Source: Bacillota bacterium (GTDB taxonomy: Bacteria; Bacillota; Clostridia; Lachnospirales; Lachnospiraceae). Taken from it: 64,000 nucleotides of DNA. The notes under the pieces were generated by a model. The model was not told the origin of the DNA. It saw only the letters and a program-made list of their open reading frames with translations, and made no database searches. The position numbers were made by a program, and so were the translations under genes. Positions 24,074 through 34,084 of this stretch are shown piece by piece; the stretch's first letter is position 1; the number at the start of each line of letters is the position of its first letter. The stretch lies in NCBI GenBank assembly GCA_023415635.1, contig JAEZJV010000040.1, positions 1 to 64,000 on the forward strand, given 5' to 3'.

Positions 24074-25867
24074 TTACTGTTTCTCATCCGGTACCAATGC
24101 AATAAACAATTCCTGAAGCTGCTTATCCTCTACTACGTTTGGTGCATCTGTCAACAAATCGGATGCATCCTTTACCTTCGGGAAGGCGATAACATCGCGG
24201 ATACTATCCTCCTGTGCCATCAGCATTACGAGACGATCCAAACCATAAGCAAGTCCTGCATGCGGGGGAACTCCGTATTTAAATGCATTCAGTAGAAAAC
24301 CGAAACGATCATAAGCTTGTTCCTTTGTGAAACCAAGCACTTCAAACATCTTCTCCTGGACATCACTCTGGAATATTCTAACGGAGCCGCCTCCGATTTC
24401 CGTACCGTTTAAGGTAATATCATAAGCCTTCGCTCTTACCTTACCGGGCTCCGTATCAAGCAGAGAAAGATCCTCATCCATGGGCATAGTAAAAGGATGA
24501 TGCTTAGCCACATATCTGTTCTCCTCCTTGGAGTATTCCAAAAGTGGGAATTCAGTAACCCAAAGGAATTTATAATCATCCTTACGGATGAGGCCCAGTC
24601 CCTTGCCAATCTCCAATCTTAGTGCTCCTAATACAGAAAATACAATATCCTCTTCATCTGCAGCAAAAAGCAATAAATCACCGGGCTTACCGCTCATAGC
24701 CGCAACAAGGGCTTTCAATTCTTCTTCTGTCAGGAATTTGGCAAAGGATGACTTATAGGAACCGTCTGCTTCCACTGCAAGGTATGCCAGCCCCTTTGCA
24801 CCATAACCTTTGGCGAATTCCACCAGGGCATCTATCTTCTTACGAGGCATCTCAGCTTGTCCCTCTGCATTAATTCCTCGTACCGTGCCTCCCTTTTCCA
24901 AAGCTCCTGTAAATACGGAGAACCCACAATTCTTCACTACCTCAGAAACATTTTTTAGCTCCAGTCCGAAACGAATGTCCGGCTTATCGGAACCATATCG
25001 TTCCATTGCCTCCATGTAGGTCATTCTTTGAATCGGCAGCGGTATGTCAATGCCGATGCTTTCCTTGAACATTTTTTGCAGAAGACGCTCATTGACATCA
25101 ATCACATCGTCCACATCCACAAAAGATAATTCCATATCTATCTGGGTAAATTCCGGTTGTCTGTCTGCACGAAGATCCTCGTCCCGGAAGCATTTGGCAA
25201 TCTGAAAATATCTGTCATAGCCGGCTACCATTAATAGTTGTTTAAATAACTGGGGAGACTGGGGCAGTGCGTAGAAATTCCCCGGATGAACACGGCTCGG
25301 AACCAGATAATCTCTTGCACCCTCAGGTGTACTTTTACAGAGGATCGGTGTCTCCACTTCAATAAAGCCTTCCTCAGCCAAAAACTGACGTGTTACATTC
25401 GCAACCTTACTTCGCAGTATCATATTCTTCTGAAGATCAGGTCGACGCAGGTCAAGATAACGGTATTTCAGCCGCAGCTCTTCTTTGGTTTTACTTTCCT
25501 CCTCAATCTGGAAGGGAGGAGTCTCTGCCTCCGACAGAATTCTAAGCTCCTTCGCACGAACTTCAATATCTCCTGTGGCAAGATTCTCATTAATGGCTCC
25601 GGAACGTGCTTCAACCTTTCCCACTACAGCAATTACAAATTCACTTCTCAGCCTTTCAGCCTTTAAAAAATTCTCGTTGCCGCAGTCGCTTTCTTCAAAA
25701 ATCACTTGTAATATGCCTGTACGATCTCTCATATCAACAAATATGATGCCGCCTTTATTTCTGCTTTTCTGAACCCAACCCATGATGGTTACAGTTTCAC
25801 CGATGTTTCTATTCGATAGCTCCGTACATCTATGGCTTCTGTGTAAGCCTTTCATTGCTTCCGCCAT
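24074..25867 (-). CDS. aspS: aspartyl-tRNA synthetase
   Basis: A 597-residue class II synthetase of the bacterial type: N-terminal OB-fold anticodon domain (about 18-105), catalytic core with motif 2 FRDEDLRADRQPEFTQID, a GAD insertion domain (about 290-420) and motif 3 GLAYGLDRLVMLM. It charges tRNA-Asp. AAGGAGAGAAG precedes ATG. hisS, often its direct neighbour in Firmicutes, is 14 kb away here. No T-box element was recognised upstream. Confidence 0.97.
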   Translation of the reverse strand: MAEAMKGLHRSHRCTELSNRNIGETVTIMGWVQKSRNKGGIIFVDMRDRTGILQVIFEESDCGNENFLKAERLRSEFVIAVVGKVEARSGAINENLATGDIEVRAKELRILSEAETPPFQIEEESKTKEELRLKYRYLDLRRPDLQKNMILRSKVANVTRQFLAEEGFIEVETPILCKSTPEGARDYLVPSRVHPGNFYALPQSPQLFKQLLMVAGYDRYFQIAKCFRDEDLRADRQPEFTQIDMELSFVDVDDVIDVNERLLQKMFKESIGIDIPLPIQRMTYMEAMERYGSDKPDIRFGLELKNVSEVVKNCGFSVFTGALEKGGTVRGINAEGQAEMPRKKIDALVEFAKGYGAKGLAYLAVEADGSYKSSFAKFLTEEELKALVAAMSGKPGDLLLFAADEEDIVFSVLGALRLEIGKGLGLIRKDDYKFLWVTEFPLLEYSKEENRYVAKHHPFTMPMDEDLSLLDTEPGKVRAKAYDITLNGTEIGGGSVRIFQSDVQEKMFEVLGFTKEQAYDRFGFLLNAFKYGVPPHAGLAYGLDRLVMLMAQEDSIRDVIAFPKVKDASDLLTDAPNVVEDKQLQELFIALVPDEKQ

Positions 25868-25914
25868 AATCTTCTCTCCTTTTATCCTATTTCATAGTGC
25901 ATCTATTGTATTTC

Positions 25915-26217
25915 CTACATGACAAAGTCAAGGCATTTACGGTTACGGATAAAGGGGCGTACATAGTTAGTCGCTACCCTAACATGCTCCGGATGAACCA
26001 TATAAGCCTTCAATGCCGCCTCATCGATAAATATGCTATCCAGCAGAAGATCAGCTTCAGCCCCCTCAAGTGGCTGAGTATGCAGCTGAATGGATACCAG
26101 ACCGTCAATCATACCCTTTAACGCTTCCAGTTCTTCCTTCATCTTTGCAGCATTTATTATATTTTCTTCCTTAGTAAAGCCCTCACCGTAATCATATGAC
26201 ACAATATGTCTGACCAT
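25915..26217 (-). CDS. Dabb-family stress-responsive alpha-beta barrel protein
   Basis: A 100-residue dimeric alpha-beta barrel protein, with MVRHIVSYDY at the start and ALKAYMVHPEHVRVATNYVRP near the end, both typical of Dabb proteins. Function is unknown in most bacteria. It lies 47 bp upstream of aspS on the same strand and may share its transcript. Confidence 0.85.
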   Translation of the reverse strand: MVRHIVSYDYGEGFTKEENIINAAKMKEELEALKGMIDGLVSIQLHTQPLEGAEADLLLDSIFIDEAALKAYMVHPEHVRVATNYVRPFIRNRKCLDFVM

Positions 26218-26355
26218 CTTTACAACCCTTGTTACCCATCCGGAAAATGATCCGTCGGGTACTTTCCTTTCTGTATAATTCTTTTCCTGTGTTTATGCAG
26301 ATTTTATTGTATCATTTCTCACGGGGGAGAGCAAGGATAACCTTAAAAACAAGCT

Positions 26356-26387
26356 AGGCTTATGCAATAATTATTTTGCATAAGCCT
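26356..26387 (-). terminator. terminator of the acetylesterase gene
   Basis: AGGCTTATGCAA (26356-26367) pairs perfectly with 26376-26387 over an 8-nt loop, ending 13 bp after the gene's stop. On the minus strand GCTTGTTTTTAAGG follows. Confidence 0.82.
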
Positions 26388-26399
26388 CCTGATAAAAGA

Positions 26400-28304
26400 T
26401 TATTTAATCATGAACGGCGATGCAGGGAGCCCTTCTTTATTATAAAGATTGGCTTCTTCAGGGTTATCTGACCATGCATAGCGTACACTAACCGGATTTC
26501 GAATCCTTCGATTTTGAATCTGTTCAGCTTGATATACCAGAATGGTGTCTTGGTCTATCTCTGCTCTGGCATTGTAATAGACACCATCCAGCCCGCTGAT
26601 CATGAAGGTCCTGAGTTCTCCATGTTTAGCTATCAGACCACTTCCGATATGGGTAAAGTAAAGCCTCAGGCGGTCACCTTCCCTTATCACACGATCCACC
26701 ATTGGACCGCAGGTCTCTATATTCTCTCCGAAGATATCTCTGCTAATCCACCTTACAAGCCGGAGTGCCACCTTTTTCTTATCCTGCGGATGAAGGTCGT
26801 TATATTCTCCGATATCACAGGTCACTACCATCCCCGTGGCAGGTATTTCCATACCTTGCCTCTGTTCATCACGAAGTCTAGCCCAGCTGCTTACCTTTGA
26901 CTCCTGTTTCCAGGGACAGTAATTGGCTATCTGTACATAATAAAACGGTAAATCACCCAGCTTCCACAGCCTACGCCAGTCCATAACCACAGCTTCAAAT
27001 AACTCCTTATAATCATACGGGTAAGGATCGTTTGATTCACCTTGATACCAGAGAACACCGCGGATCGCATATTTTCGAAGCGGATGGATCATGGCATTAT
27101 ATAAGCCGGCTGGTTTATTGTGAAAGAACACCTGCGGTTCAGGAGTAGGCATCTTTGCACTAATCTGATATTTCCAAAATCCGGATAAGGGTAGCTTTTC
27201 CTTCCCGATATTGATAAAATAGGGCATATCTGTAATAAAGGCACCAATGCTATGATTAACCACTACCCTGACTGCAATCACGTTACTACCTGCCTTCAGT
27301 AAGCCTTCCGGAACCAGATATCTTCTGGGCGGGTACTTATACCCTGTATTACCTATCATAACACCGTTTACATAGGTGGTATCTGCATCAATAATCGTTC
27401 CAAGAGACAGCTTTGCTTCTTTACCGGCAAATTCATCCGAAAGGAAAAACTCCCTACGGAACCACACAGAGCCCTTGAACTTCTCCAGCTCTGTTTCTTG
27501 AAAATTCAACGGAACTTCAATCTTGTTCCAGGCAGCATCGTCGTATTCCGGCAGATACCAGGCCGTCTTCTCCTCCATTAAGCCCTTGTCCTTTTTATAA
27601 AGCTCCATGTTCCAATTATCAGCATTCATTTGATTCCTGGCAATGCTTTCATTCACATAAGCATCATCCTTGCATAAGGACAATAGATTCTGGAATCTGC
27701 CGAACCTCTTCAGCGTGTCCTCACTCATCCACGCTTCCGCCGGTGTTCCTCCCCAGGCTGTGTGAATCAGACCGATCGGAATATGATACCTATTAAACAA
27801 CTCCTTGGCCAGAAAATATCCTATTGCACTGAAGTCAGCCGCAGTATCCGGCCCCAAAGCTTCCCATTCTCCACCCCTCAATTCCTCTACCGGTTGGTGA
27901 AAATCGAATACCTGAGGTACAGAAAATTTACGTATCCAGCTGTAATCAGAATCCTTCTTAACCTCATCCTCATATAAATCAAAGGTACGATAGACCGGAA
28001 GCTCCATATTGGATTGTCCGCCAAGAACCCAGACATCTCCTGCCAATATATCCTTAACCCTTCTGTTCCTGCCTGCACAGCTGATAGCCATAGTATAAGG
28101 CCCTCCCGCATTGAGCTTTTCCAGCTCCAGCTCCCAGCTGCCGTCCTCTTTAACCCTTGTTTCGTATTTCTTTCCATTGAAATCTACGGTCAGTACATTA
28201 TTCGCTGCTGCCTGTCCCCAAATTCTTATTATTTGATCCCGCTGCAGAACCATACCGTCACTGATAAGATATGGAAGCTGAATATCCATCTGCTGCTCTA
28301 TCAT
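26400..28304 (-). CDS. sialate O-acetylesterase-like SGNH hydrolase
   Basis: A 634-residue protein without an obvious signal peptide, so probably cytoplasmic. It resembles family 9-O-acetylesterases: GGQSNMELP holds the nucleophile Ser, WYQGESN the oxyanion block, and DLHPQDK the catalytic Asp-His. A jelly-roll insert of about 150 residues lies between the halves. It removes acetyl groups from sugars such as acetylated xylans or sialic acids. The ATG at 28304 follows GAAGGA; the frame is open 34 codons further. It is the first gene downstream of the chemosensory cluster. Confidence 0.85.
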   Translation of the reverse strand: MIEQQMDIQLPYLISDGMVLQRDQIIRIWGQAAANNVLTVDFNGKKYETRVKEDGSWELELEKLNAGGPYTMAISCAGRNRRVKDILAGDVWVLGGQSNMELPVYRTFDLYEDEVKKDSDYSWIRKFSVPQVFDFHQPVEELRGGEWEALGPDTAADFSAIGYFLAKELFNRYHIPIGLIHTAWGGTPAEAWMSEDTLKRFGRFQNLLSLCKDDAYVNESIARNQMNADNWNMELYKKDKGLMEEKTAWYLPEYDDAAWNKIEVPLNFQETELEKFKGSVWFRREFFLSDEFAGKEAKLSLGTIIDADTTYVNGVMIGNTGYKYPPRRYLVPEGLLKAGSNVIAVRVVVNHSIGAFITDMPYFINIGKEKLPLSGFWKYQISAKMPTPEPQVFFHNKPAGLYNAMIHPLRKYAIRGVLWYQGESNDPYPYDYKELFEAVVMDWRRLWKLGDLPFYYVQIANYCPWKQESKVSSWARLRDEQRQGMEIPATGMVVTCDIGEYNDLHPQDKKKVALRLVRWISRDIFGENIETCGPMVDRVIREGDRLRLYFTHIGSGLIAKHGELRTFMISGLDGVYYNARAEIDQDTILVYQAEQIQNRRIRNPVSVRYAWSDNPEEANLYNKEGLPASPFMIK

Positions 28305-28442
28305 AATTAATTTCCTTCTTCCTGAACTATTAAGCAATGCCCGGGAATACACGGGCATGCTCTGATTACTTAATAATACCCTAAGCAGATTTGCTTCACT
28401 ACTCATTCATTGCTGAAAATCCAGAAATTTCTATAAATTTTG

Positions 28443-28490
28443 CAAAAAACAGTGCTGTAATCCTTCTAAATATTCAGAAGACTGCAGCAC
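28443..28490 (-). terminator. terminator of the chemosensory operon
   Basis: GTGCTG (28452-28457) and CAGCAC (28485-28490) bracket a second stem (CCTTCT with AGAAG). On the minus strand it is followed by TGTTTTTTG. It ends the operon right after the last response-regulator gene. Confidence 0.8.
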
Positions 28491-28514
28491 CGAAAATCTG
28501 AATTAGTATAGTTT

Positions 28515-28910
28515 TTACTCAATTAAGTTCAGCTGAATTAGTATCTCCTTCAGCTTATCCGTATCGATAGGCTTCTGGGAATAGGCATCGCATCCTATAT
28601 TGAATGCATTCTGGACGATATTCGTTTCTGCCAGTGCCGTAGTCATAATGACCTTGGCACGCTTCTCCGGAAGCAGACCCTTTTGAATCTCAAGTTCCTT
28701 GATATGCTTTAACACCCTGACTCCATCCACCTTCGGCATCATGATATCCAAACATATCAAATCATACGGGTTATTCTCCTTGAGAGAAATCAGTACAGCA
28801 TCGAGAGCCTCTAAGCCGTCAACAACAAGGTCGCATTCCCCGTATTGGGATAAGAACTTATACAAAAACTTTCTGCTTGTTAAGTCATCTTCTGCAATCA
28901 ATACTCTCAT
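28515..28910 (-). CDS. single-domain response regulator (CheY-like)
   Basis: A 131-residue REC domain with acidic pair AEDD, phospho-acceptor Asp in CLDIMMPKVDG, Thr in MTTA and Lys in SQKP. It has no output domain. It is closely similar to the regulator at 34782-35186 throughout its length, so the two are duplicates at different places in the operon. It lies 37 bp downstream of the hybrid kinase gene and is its likely partner. Confidence 0.9.
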   Translation of the reverse strand: MRVLIAEDDLTSRKFLYKFLSQYGECDLVVDGLEALDAVLISLKENNPYDLICLDIMMPKVDGVRVLKHIKELEIQKGLLPEKRAKVIMTTALAETNIVQNAFNIGCDAYSQKPIDTDKLKEILIQLNLIE

Positions 28911-28947
28911 AATATCCCCCCACCTCTACACATGGCTTTTAACACTT

Positions 28948-31683
28948 CTATTTATCACTAGTATTTTGATACAGCTTGAATTCATAGGATATCTGGTCAA
29001 CATAGTTTTTTACAGCCTCAGGATTACCGCGTCTTGCCGCCAGTTCAATCTTAAAGGCAGTATCCTTGATATCTATGGCGTCAATCCCGGCTGCAATCCG
29101 CTTTATCTCTTTCGCTATAGCTTCTGTTCGGACTATATTATCACAGTCCGCCTCCGTTTTCAACAGTTCAATATACTCAGTTATTTTATCGAGAGACGCA
29201 GTATCAAACTGATTTGAAGGAACAGGTTTATCAAAAGTAAAGATCAGTTCACCATCCTCGGTTAATACTATGTTCTCAGGAGTGCCATAATTTGGTTTGG
29301 AGGTTATCTGCTCCAATACATTGAATAATTCTTCCATCTGAATTGGTTTTGAAACATATTCATCCATTCCTAGTCGGATGAACTTCTCACGATCTCCCGG
29401 AAGGGAATAGGCTGTTAAGGCAATAATCGGTGTATGCTTTCCCTCCTGCTCCAGGTTTCTGATCTTCGTAGCTGCCTCTATACCATTCATCTTCGGCATC
29501 TGTATATCCATCAGAATAGCATCATAGGTATTCTTCGTGAAGAGTTCAATCGCTTCGATTCCGTTGTTTGCCTCCTGGACAGAATAGCCTCTTTCGGCCA
29601 GCATCTTGCGAATTACCTTTTGGTTAACCTTATCATCCTCCACCAATAGCAGATGCAGCGGCTTCTCCGCCTTTGTAATATTAGGACGTACCTTTTTATT
29701 GGTTACAAGTGCGTTGCCGATGGGTAAAGTAACATAGAAACGGAAGGTGCTTCCTCTTCCATATTCACTGTCAACCTCCATCCTGCCCCCCATCATCTCC
29801 AAGAGCTGTTTAGAAATAACGAGTCCCAATCCGGTTCCTCCGAACTGCCTGGTATAGGAATTCTCGATTTGGCTGAAACTATGAAAAAGACGCTCCCGAT
29901 CCTCTTTGGTTATTCCTATTCCTGTGTCTGAAACCGAGAATATAAGATCAACTTCCTCCTTTGTCACTCTTGTACTTTTTACCACAAGCGTAACCTCACC
30001 TCGGACAGTAAACTTAATTGCATTACTGACAAGGTTATTCAATATCTGCCTGAGTCTGTTAGGATCCCCGATAATAAACTGCGGAATCAGAGAAGAAAAG
30101 GTATAGTTCAGCTCCAGACCTTTATCTACCGCTTTGGGGGAATGAATACGGATGATCTCTTCAACCATTTCCTTTAAATCGAAGGTGATATTTTCCAAAG
30201 TCATCTTTCCTGCTTCCATCTTGGAGAAGTCAAGCACATCATTTACTACATTTAACAACGCGTTGGCACAGGCTTTTGCTGTAATAAGATTGTCCTTCTG
30301 ATCATCATTCAAATCCGACATCAGAGTCAGATCCACCATACCCACAATCCCATTAATCGGGGTACGAATTTCATGGCTCATATTAGCAAGAAATTCACTT
30401 TTTGCCCTGTTGGCAGCCTCGGCAGCTTCCTTAGCAGATATCAATAATTCCTGATAGCGTCTAATGTCCTCTTCCTGCTCCTTTCGTCCTGTAATATCCA
30501 GTGCAGAACCCACATAGCCACCATAGGAACCATCGCCTTCATAATACGGAGAAGCATTTATCAGACACCAGACATAATTACCGCTCTTGTTTATGATTCT
30601 TACTTCCTCAATAAATGGTGCCCGCTTCTCGATTGCCTCATTAGCCCTCTTTGAAAATTTCCAAAAATCCTCGGGATGAATCAGTTTCTCCCATTGATTT
30701 ATAGGGAAATTTACAATATCCATCTCTGTAATATCATCCATTGCACGATTAGTGTACTTCATCATAAAATTCTTATCCGTCATCCAGACTGTAAAAGGAA
30801 GCTGGTTTAGTATACTCTTACTGTAATCACGGGCTGATTTTGCAGTAATCTCTTGATTTTTGCTTGCAGTAATATCAACAAGTGTTATGACGATTATCTT
30901 CTTATCTGTTAGCTTTATCGGTATCACGCTTACACGTACCCAAAATTCAAAAATCTCTCTGCCCCGGGCTTCCTGCATCCTGAATTCCATATTATAGGTT
31001 GTGTTATTGTTCTCTATCGCATCACTTACTGCTCTTCTGATATCACAGTCGGAGCAGCATGGTCCGTTACCACAACCCGCCTCGGTTGCCTGATCCCCGA
31101 TACAATTGACACATCTACCATAGCGTTTTCCCAATATATCCTTCTCTGTCTTATCTCTTAATTCCAGAAATATTTCATTTGCTTTGAGTGCATAGCCCTG
31201 TTCATCCAATATTAGAGTGCTTATAGGGATACTGTTGAAAATCTGATTTAAGTTCTGCTCTTCTCTGATATGATTTAATTCCGTAGTACGTAATTTGGTG
31301 ATATCTCGAAAAACAATAACAGCACCCATTAAGCGGTCATCGTTACCGAATATGGGGGAACAGTCTGCTGAAAGATACTTGAATTCACCGTCCTTCGTCT
31401 GAAAAACACTATTTTCTTCCAGCCCGGTGGATGCCCTCCTCTGAAGTACATAGGTAACCGGACTGCAAAGACGTACTTTTGTCTCAGCATGAAATATCTG
31501 AAATATTTGATTAAAATTCTTGCCATAGGCATATTCTGCAGCAATCCCCAGAATGCTCTGAGCATAATCATTAAAATAAATAATGCTGCCTTCCACATCG
31601 GTGGCAATTACTCCCTGTTCAATATTAGTCAATATATTCAGGGCTAAATCACTGCTGATACTCTGCTTCGATTCATTTTTCAT
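28948..31683 (-). CDS. cytoplasmic PAS hybrid sensor histidine kinase
   Basis: A 911-residue soluble kinase: PAS 1 (about 12-128), PAS 2 (about 145-272) with a cysteine-rich insert (Cys191, 194, 204, 209, 210, 213), PAS 3 (about 285-400), HisKA with His437 in NMSHEIRTPINGI, HATPase with DTGIGI and GGTGLGLVI, and a REC domain with Asp726 in MDIQMPKMNG. The last 90 residues are a helical tail resembling Hpt but with no phospho-His. No membrane segment is present. It is downstream of cheB in the chemosensory operon. The cysteines suggest metal or redox sensing; this is inference. Confidence 0.9.
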   Translation of the reverse strand: MKNESKQSISSDLALNILTNIEQGVIATDVEGSIIYFNDYAQSILGIAAEYAYGKNFNQIFQIFHAETKVRLCSPVTYVLQRRASTGLEENSVFQTKDGEFKYLSADCSPIFGNDDRLMGAVIVFRDITKLRTTELNHIREEQNLNQIFNSIPISTLILDEQGYALKANEIFLELRDKTEKDILGKRYGRCVNCIGDQATEAGCGNGPCCSDCDIRRAVSDAIENNNTTYNMEFRMQEARGREIFEFWVRVSVIPIKLTDKKIIVITLVDITASKNQEITAKSARDYSKSILNQLPFTVWMTDKNFMMKYTNRAMDDITEMDIVNFPINQWEKLIHPEDFWKFSKRANEAIEKRAPFIEEVRIINKSGNYVWCLINASPYYEGDGSYGGYVGSALDITGRKEQEEDIRRYQELLISAKEAAEAANRAKSEFLANMSHEIRTPINGIVGMVDLTLMSDLNDDQKDNLITAKACANALLNVVNDVLDFSKMEAGKMTLENITFDLKEMVEEIIRIHSPKAVDKGLELNYTFSSLIPQFIIGDPNRLRQILNNLVSNAIKFTVRGEVTLVVKSTRVTKEEVDLIFSVSDTGIGITKEDRERLFHSFSQIENSYTRQFGGTGLGLVISKQLLEMMGGRMEVDSEYGRGSTFRFYVTLPIGNALVTNKKVRPNITKAEKPLHLLLVEDDKVNQKVIRKMLAERGYSVQEANNGIEAIELFTKNTYDAILMDIQMPKMNGIEAATKIRNLEQEGKHTPIIALTAYSLPGDREKFIRLGMDEYVSKPIQMEELFNVLEQITSKPNYGTPENIVLTEDGELIFTFDKPVPSNQFDTASLDKITEYIELLKTEADCDNIVRTEAIAKEIKRIAAGIDAIDIKDTAFKIELAARRGNPEAVKNYVDQISYEFKLYQNTSDK

Positions 31684-31707
31684 GTTATCATATCCTTAAT
31701 CCTTTAT

Positions 31708-32751
31708 TTATAAAGACCTGCTACCTTCACTTGTTTCATTCAACATGTTCACTATATTATAGGACATATTATCCAAGGAACACTGTTTTTCTACTGCGCC
31801 GATATTAAAAGCCACCTTGGGCATCCCGTAAACCACACAGGATTTTTCATCCTGCCCGAGAGTCCTTGCCCCCTTTTTTCTCATTGCCAGTAAGCCTTTG
31901 GCTCCGTCATATCCCATTCCCGTAAGAATAACTCCTACGGCATCCCTCCCGGCTTCCTTCGCTACCGAAGCAAATAGCACATCCACGGATGGGCAATGTC
32001 CGTTTACCCTCTCTCCGATATAACACTCAACCTTATATCGCTCGCCGATTCTCCGAAGGGTCATGTGTTGATCGCCAGGTGCAATCAGTACATGACCCTG
32101 TTCCACATAATCACCGGTTTTTGCTTCCTTAACCACCAGGTTGGTCGAATTATTCAGACGATCCGCGAACATTCTTGAGAAGTTTGGAGGAATATGCTGT
32201 ACAATGACAACCCCCGGTGTATCGGGCGGCAACTCCTTAATTATGGTGTAGATCGCCTCTGTACCTCCTGTGGAGGCCCCAATGGCAATTAACTTTTTCC
32301 TATCAGCTGTCACCCTGTTCTCTATCTTACGTCCTTGTATGTCATGAAAGGTACGAACCTTCGCATTAGCCGCTATTTTAATCTTCATAATTAAATCATT
32401 GATAAAATTCTCGACACTGTTTACAGAGGTCAGATCCGGTTTACCTACAAATTCAACAGCTCCCGCATTCATAGCATCAAACACAGTGCCGGAAGTCGAA
32501 CTGACGACAATAATCGGCAACGGATATTGTGGCATCAGTTTTCGTATAAAATCAATACCGTTCATCTTCGGCATTTCTACATCACAGGTCATAACGTCCG
32601 GTTTGGTAGAAATAATCATATCCCTAGCTTCAAAGGGATCGTTTGCGGTGGCAACCACCTCGATACTCGGGTCAGATGACAATCCTCTCTGCAGTACTTC
32701 CCTGAAGAGCATGCTGTCATCCACAATTAATACCCTGATTTTTTTTGACAT
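31708..32751 (-). CDS. cheB: chemotaxis protein-glutamate methylesterase/deamidase CheB
   Basis: A 347-residue CheB: receiver domain (about 1-120, Asp in CDVEMPKMNG) and methylesterase domain (about 155-345) with the catalytic Ser in GASTGG, His in VQHIPP and Asp in MGYDGAKG. It removes methyl groups from receptor glutamates. The ATG at 32751 follows GAGGTGG; further upstream in-frame codons would overlap cheR. It starts 10 bp downstream of cheR. Confidence 0.95.
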   Translation of the reverse strand: MSKKIRVLIVDDSMLFREVLQRGLSSDPSIEVVATANDPFEARDMIISTKPDVMTCDVEMPKMNGIDFIRKLMPQYPLPIIVVSSTSGTVFDAMNAGAVEFVGKPDLTSVNSVENFINDLIMKIKIAANAKVRTFHDIQGRKIENRVTADRKKLIAIGASTGGTEAIYTIIKELPPDTPGVVIVQHIPPNFSRMFADRLNNSTNLVVKEAKTGDYVEQGHVLIAPGDQHMTLRRIGERYKVECYIGERVNGHCPSVDVLFASVAKEAGRDAVGVILTGMGYDGAKGLLAMRKKGARTLGQDEKSCVVYGMPKVAFNIGAVEKQCSLDNMSYNIVNMLNETSEGSRSL

Positions 32752-32761
32752 AGCATCCACC

Positions 32762-33580
32762 TCATAATATTTTTCGATAAACAGCAGGCTGCACATATCT
32801 GAACCTGCTTTCCTCACGGTTTAGTGATTCCGAATGACCTACAAACAGATAGCCACCCGGTACCAATAAATCATAATATTTATTAATCAAAGTATTTTTT
32901 GTTTTTTCATCAAAATAAATCATGACATTTCTGCAAAAGATAACATGAAATTGTTTCTTAAAAGGAAATACTTTCTCCATCAGATTGAATTTCCTGTAAA
33001 TGACCTCATTTCGTATTCTATCTATAAATACCGAATTCTCATTGTCGACCTTTTTGGTGTAAGCCAGTCTCCATTTTGACGGCAGTGTATCCACCTCTTT
33101 ATTGCTGTATATGCCTCGTTTGGCTTCCTCCAGTACCTTTGTAGAGATATCTGTAGCAAGAATCTTTGAATCCCAGAATAATTTATCCTTACCAAGTACC
33201 TCGTCAATAATCATCGCCAATGTGTAAGGCTCCTCACCGGATGAACACCCAGCGCACCAAACCCGTAGATCACGTTCTGTATTACTTGCTATTATATAAG
33301 GTAGAACAACATCTCTAAAAAGGGTAAAATGATCTGCTTCTCTCATAAAGAAGGTATGGTTCGTAGTTATTTTATCCAGCAGGGTTGATACCGCCAACCC
33401 CGTCTTATCCTGAATCAAATAATCATAATATTCCGAAAAGGACTTAAAGCCATTCTGAAGCAACACATTTTGCAGCCTGCCGATCACCAGCGTTGTCTTC
33501 TCGTGCTTCAGGTAGATCCCGTAATTTGTTTTTATATAAGCAGAAAGTTGTTCAAATTCTTTATCTGTAATCGTAATCAT
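32762..33580 (-). CDS. cheR: chemotaxis protein methyltransferase CheR
   Basis: A 272-residue SAM-dependent methyltransferase. N-terminal helical domain (about 1-75), then CAGCSSGEEPYTLAMI (SAM-binding), ILATDIS, and IFCRNVMIYF; all are typical. It methylates receptor glutamates. It lies between cheY and cheB in the operon. The local receptor does not end in the tethering pentapeptide used by some CheR proteins. Confidence 0.95.
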   Translation of the reverse strand: MITITDKEFEQLSAYIKTNYGIYLKHEKTTLVIGRLQNVLLQNGFKSFSEYYDYLIQDKTGLAVSTLLDKITTNHTFFMREADHFTLFRDVVLPYIIASNTERDLRVWCAGCSSGEEPYTLAMIIDEVLGKDKLFWDSKILATDISTKVLEEAKRGIYSNKEVDTLPSKWRLAYTKKVDNENSVFIDRIRNEVIYRKFNLMEKVFPFKKQFHVIFCRNVMIYFDEKTKNTLINKYYDLLVPGGYLFVGHSESLNREESRFRYVQPAVYRKIL

Positions 33581-33675
33581 GGCAGAACCTCTTTATCTAC
33601 AACTATTCACCCCGGTCGTGAAGATTATGTTGTCATGAGTAATATATTGCTTCCTATTTGTAATGAATAAAATTA

Positions 33676-34035
33676 CTAATGCAGCACCTTATTTAGGGTC
33701 TGTATTACATGATCCTCCTTGAAGGGTTTCACAATGAAGGATTTTGCACCGCTTTTTATTGCTTCCATTACCATCTGCTCCTGTCCCATTGCAGATACCA
33801 TAACCACCTTGGCATTTGGATCCAGTGTCATAATCTGTTTCAAGGCACTGAGACCATCCAGCCCCGGCATTGTGATATCCATTGTAACAAGATCGGGCTT
33901 GACGTCCTTATACTTATTGACTCCTGCCTGGCCATTATCAGCCTCATCTGCCACGTCATAGCCATGCTTCTCTAATATGTTCCTAATTGACAGTCTCATA
34001 AATGCTGCGTCATCCACTATTAATACTCTTTTCAT
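33676..34035 (-). CDS. cheY: chemotaxis response regulator CheY
   Basis: A 119-residue CheY of the Firmicutes type: DDAAFMR opening, phospho-acceptor Asp in TMDITMPGLDG, MVSAMGQ, and Lys in IVKPFK. It carries the CheA phosphoryl signal to an output, normally the flagellar switch, though no flagellar genes are nearby. The start at 34035 follows a weak AAGGCGTGAAAG site. Confidence 0.94.
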   Translation of the reverse strand: MKRVLIVDDAAFMRLSIRNILEKHGYDVADEADNGQAGVNKYKDVKPDLVTMDITMPGLDGLSALKQIMTLDPNAKVVMVSAMGQEQMVMEAIKSGAKSFIVKPFKEDHVIQTLNKVLH

Positions 34036-34084
34036 TGTTGCTTTCACGCCTTTCTGATTATTCAGCAGTAATATTTTATTAATT

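Noticed and set aside
24074..26400. T-box leader for aspS, hisS or sdaAB
   Set aside because: I searched for the conserved T-box block (TGGNACCGCG) upstream of these genes and did not see it.
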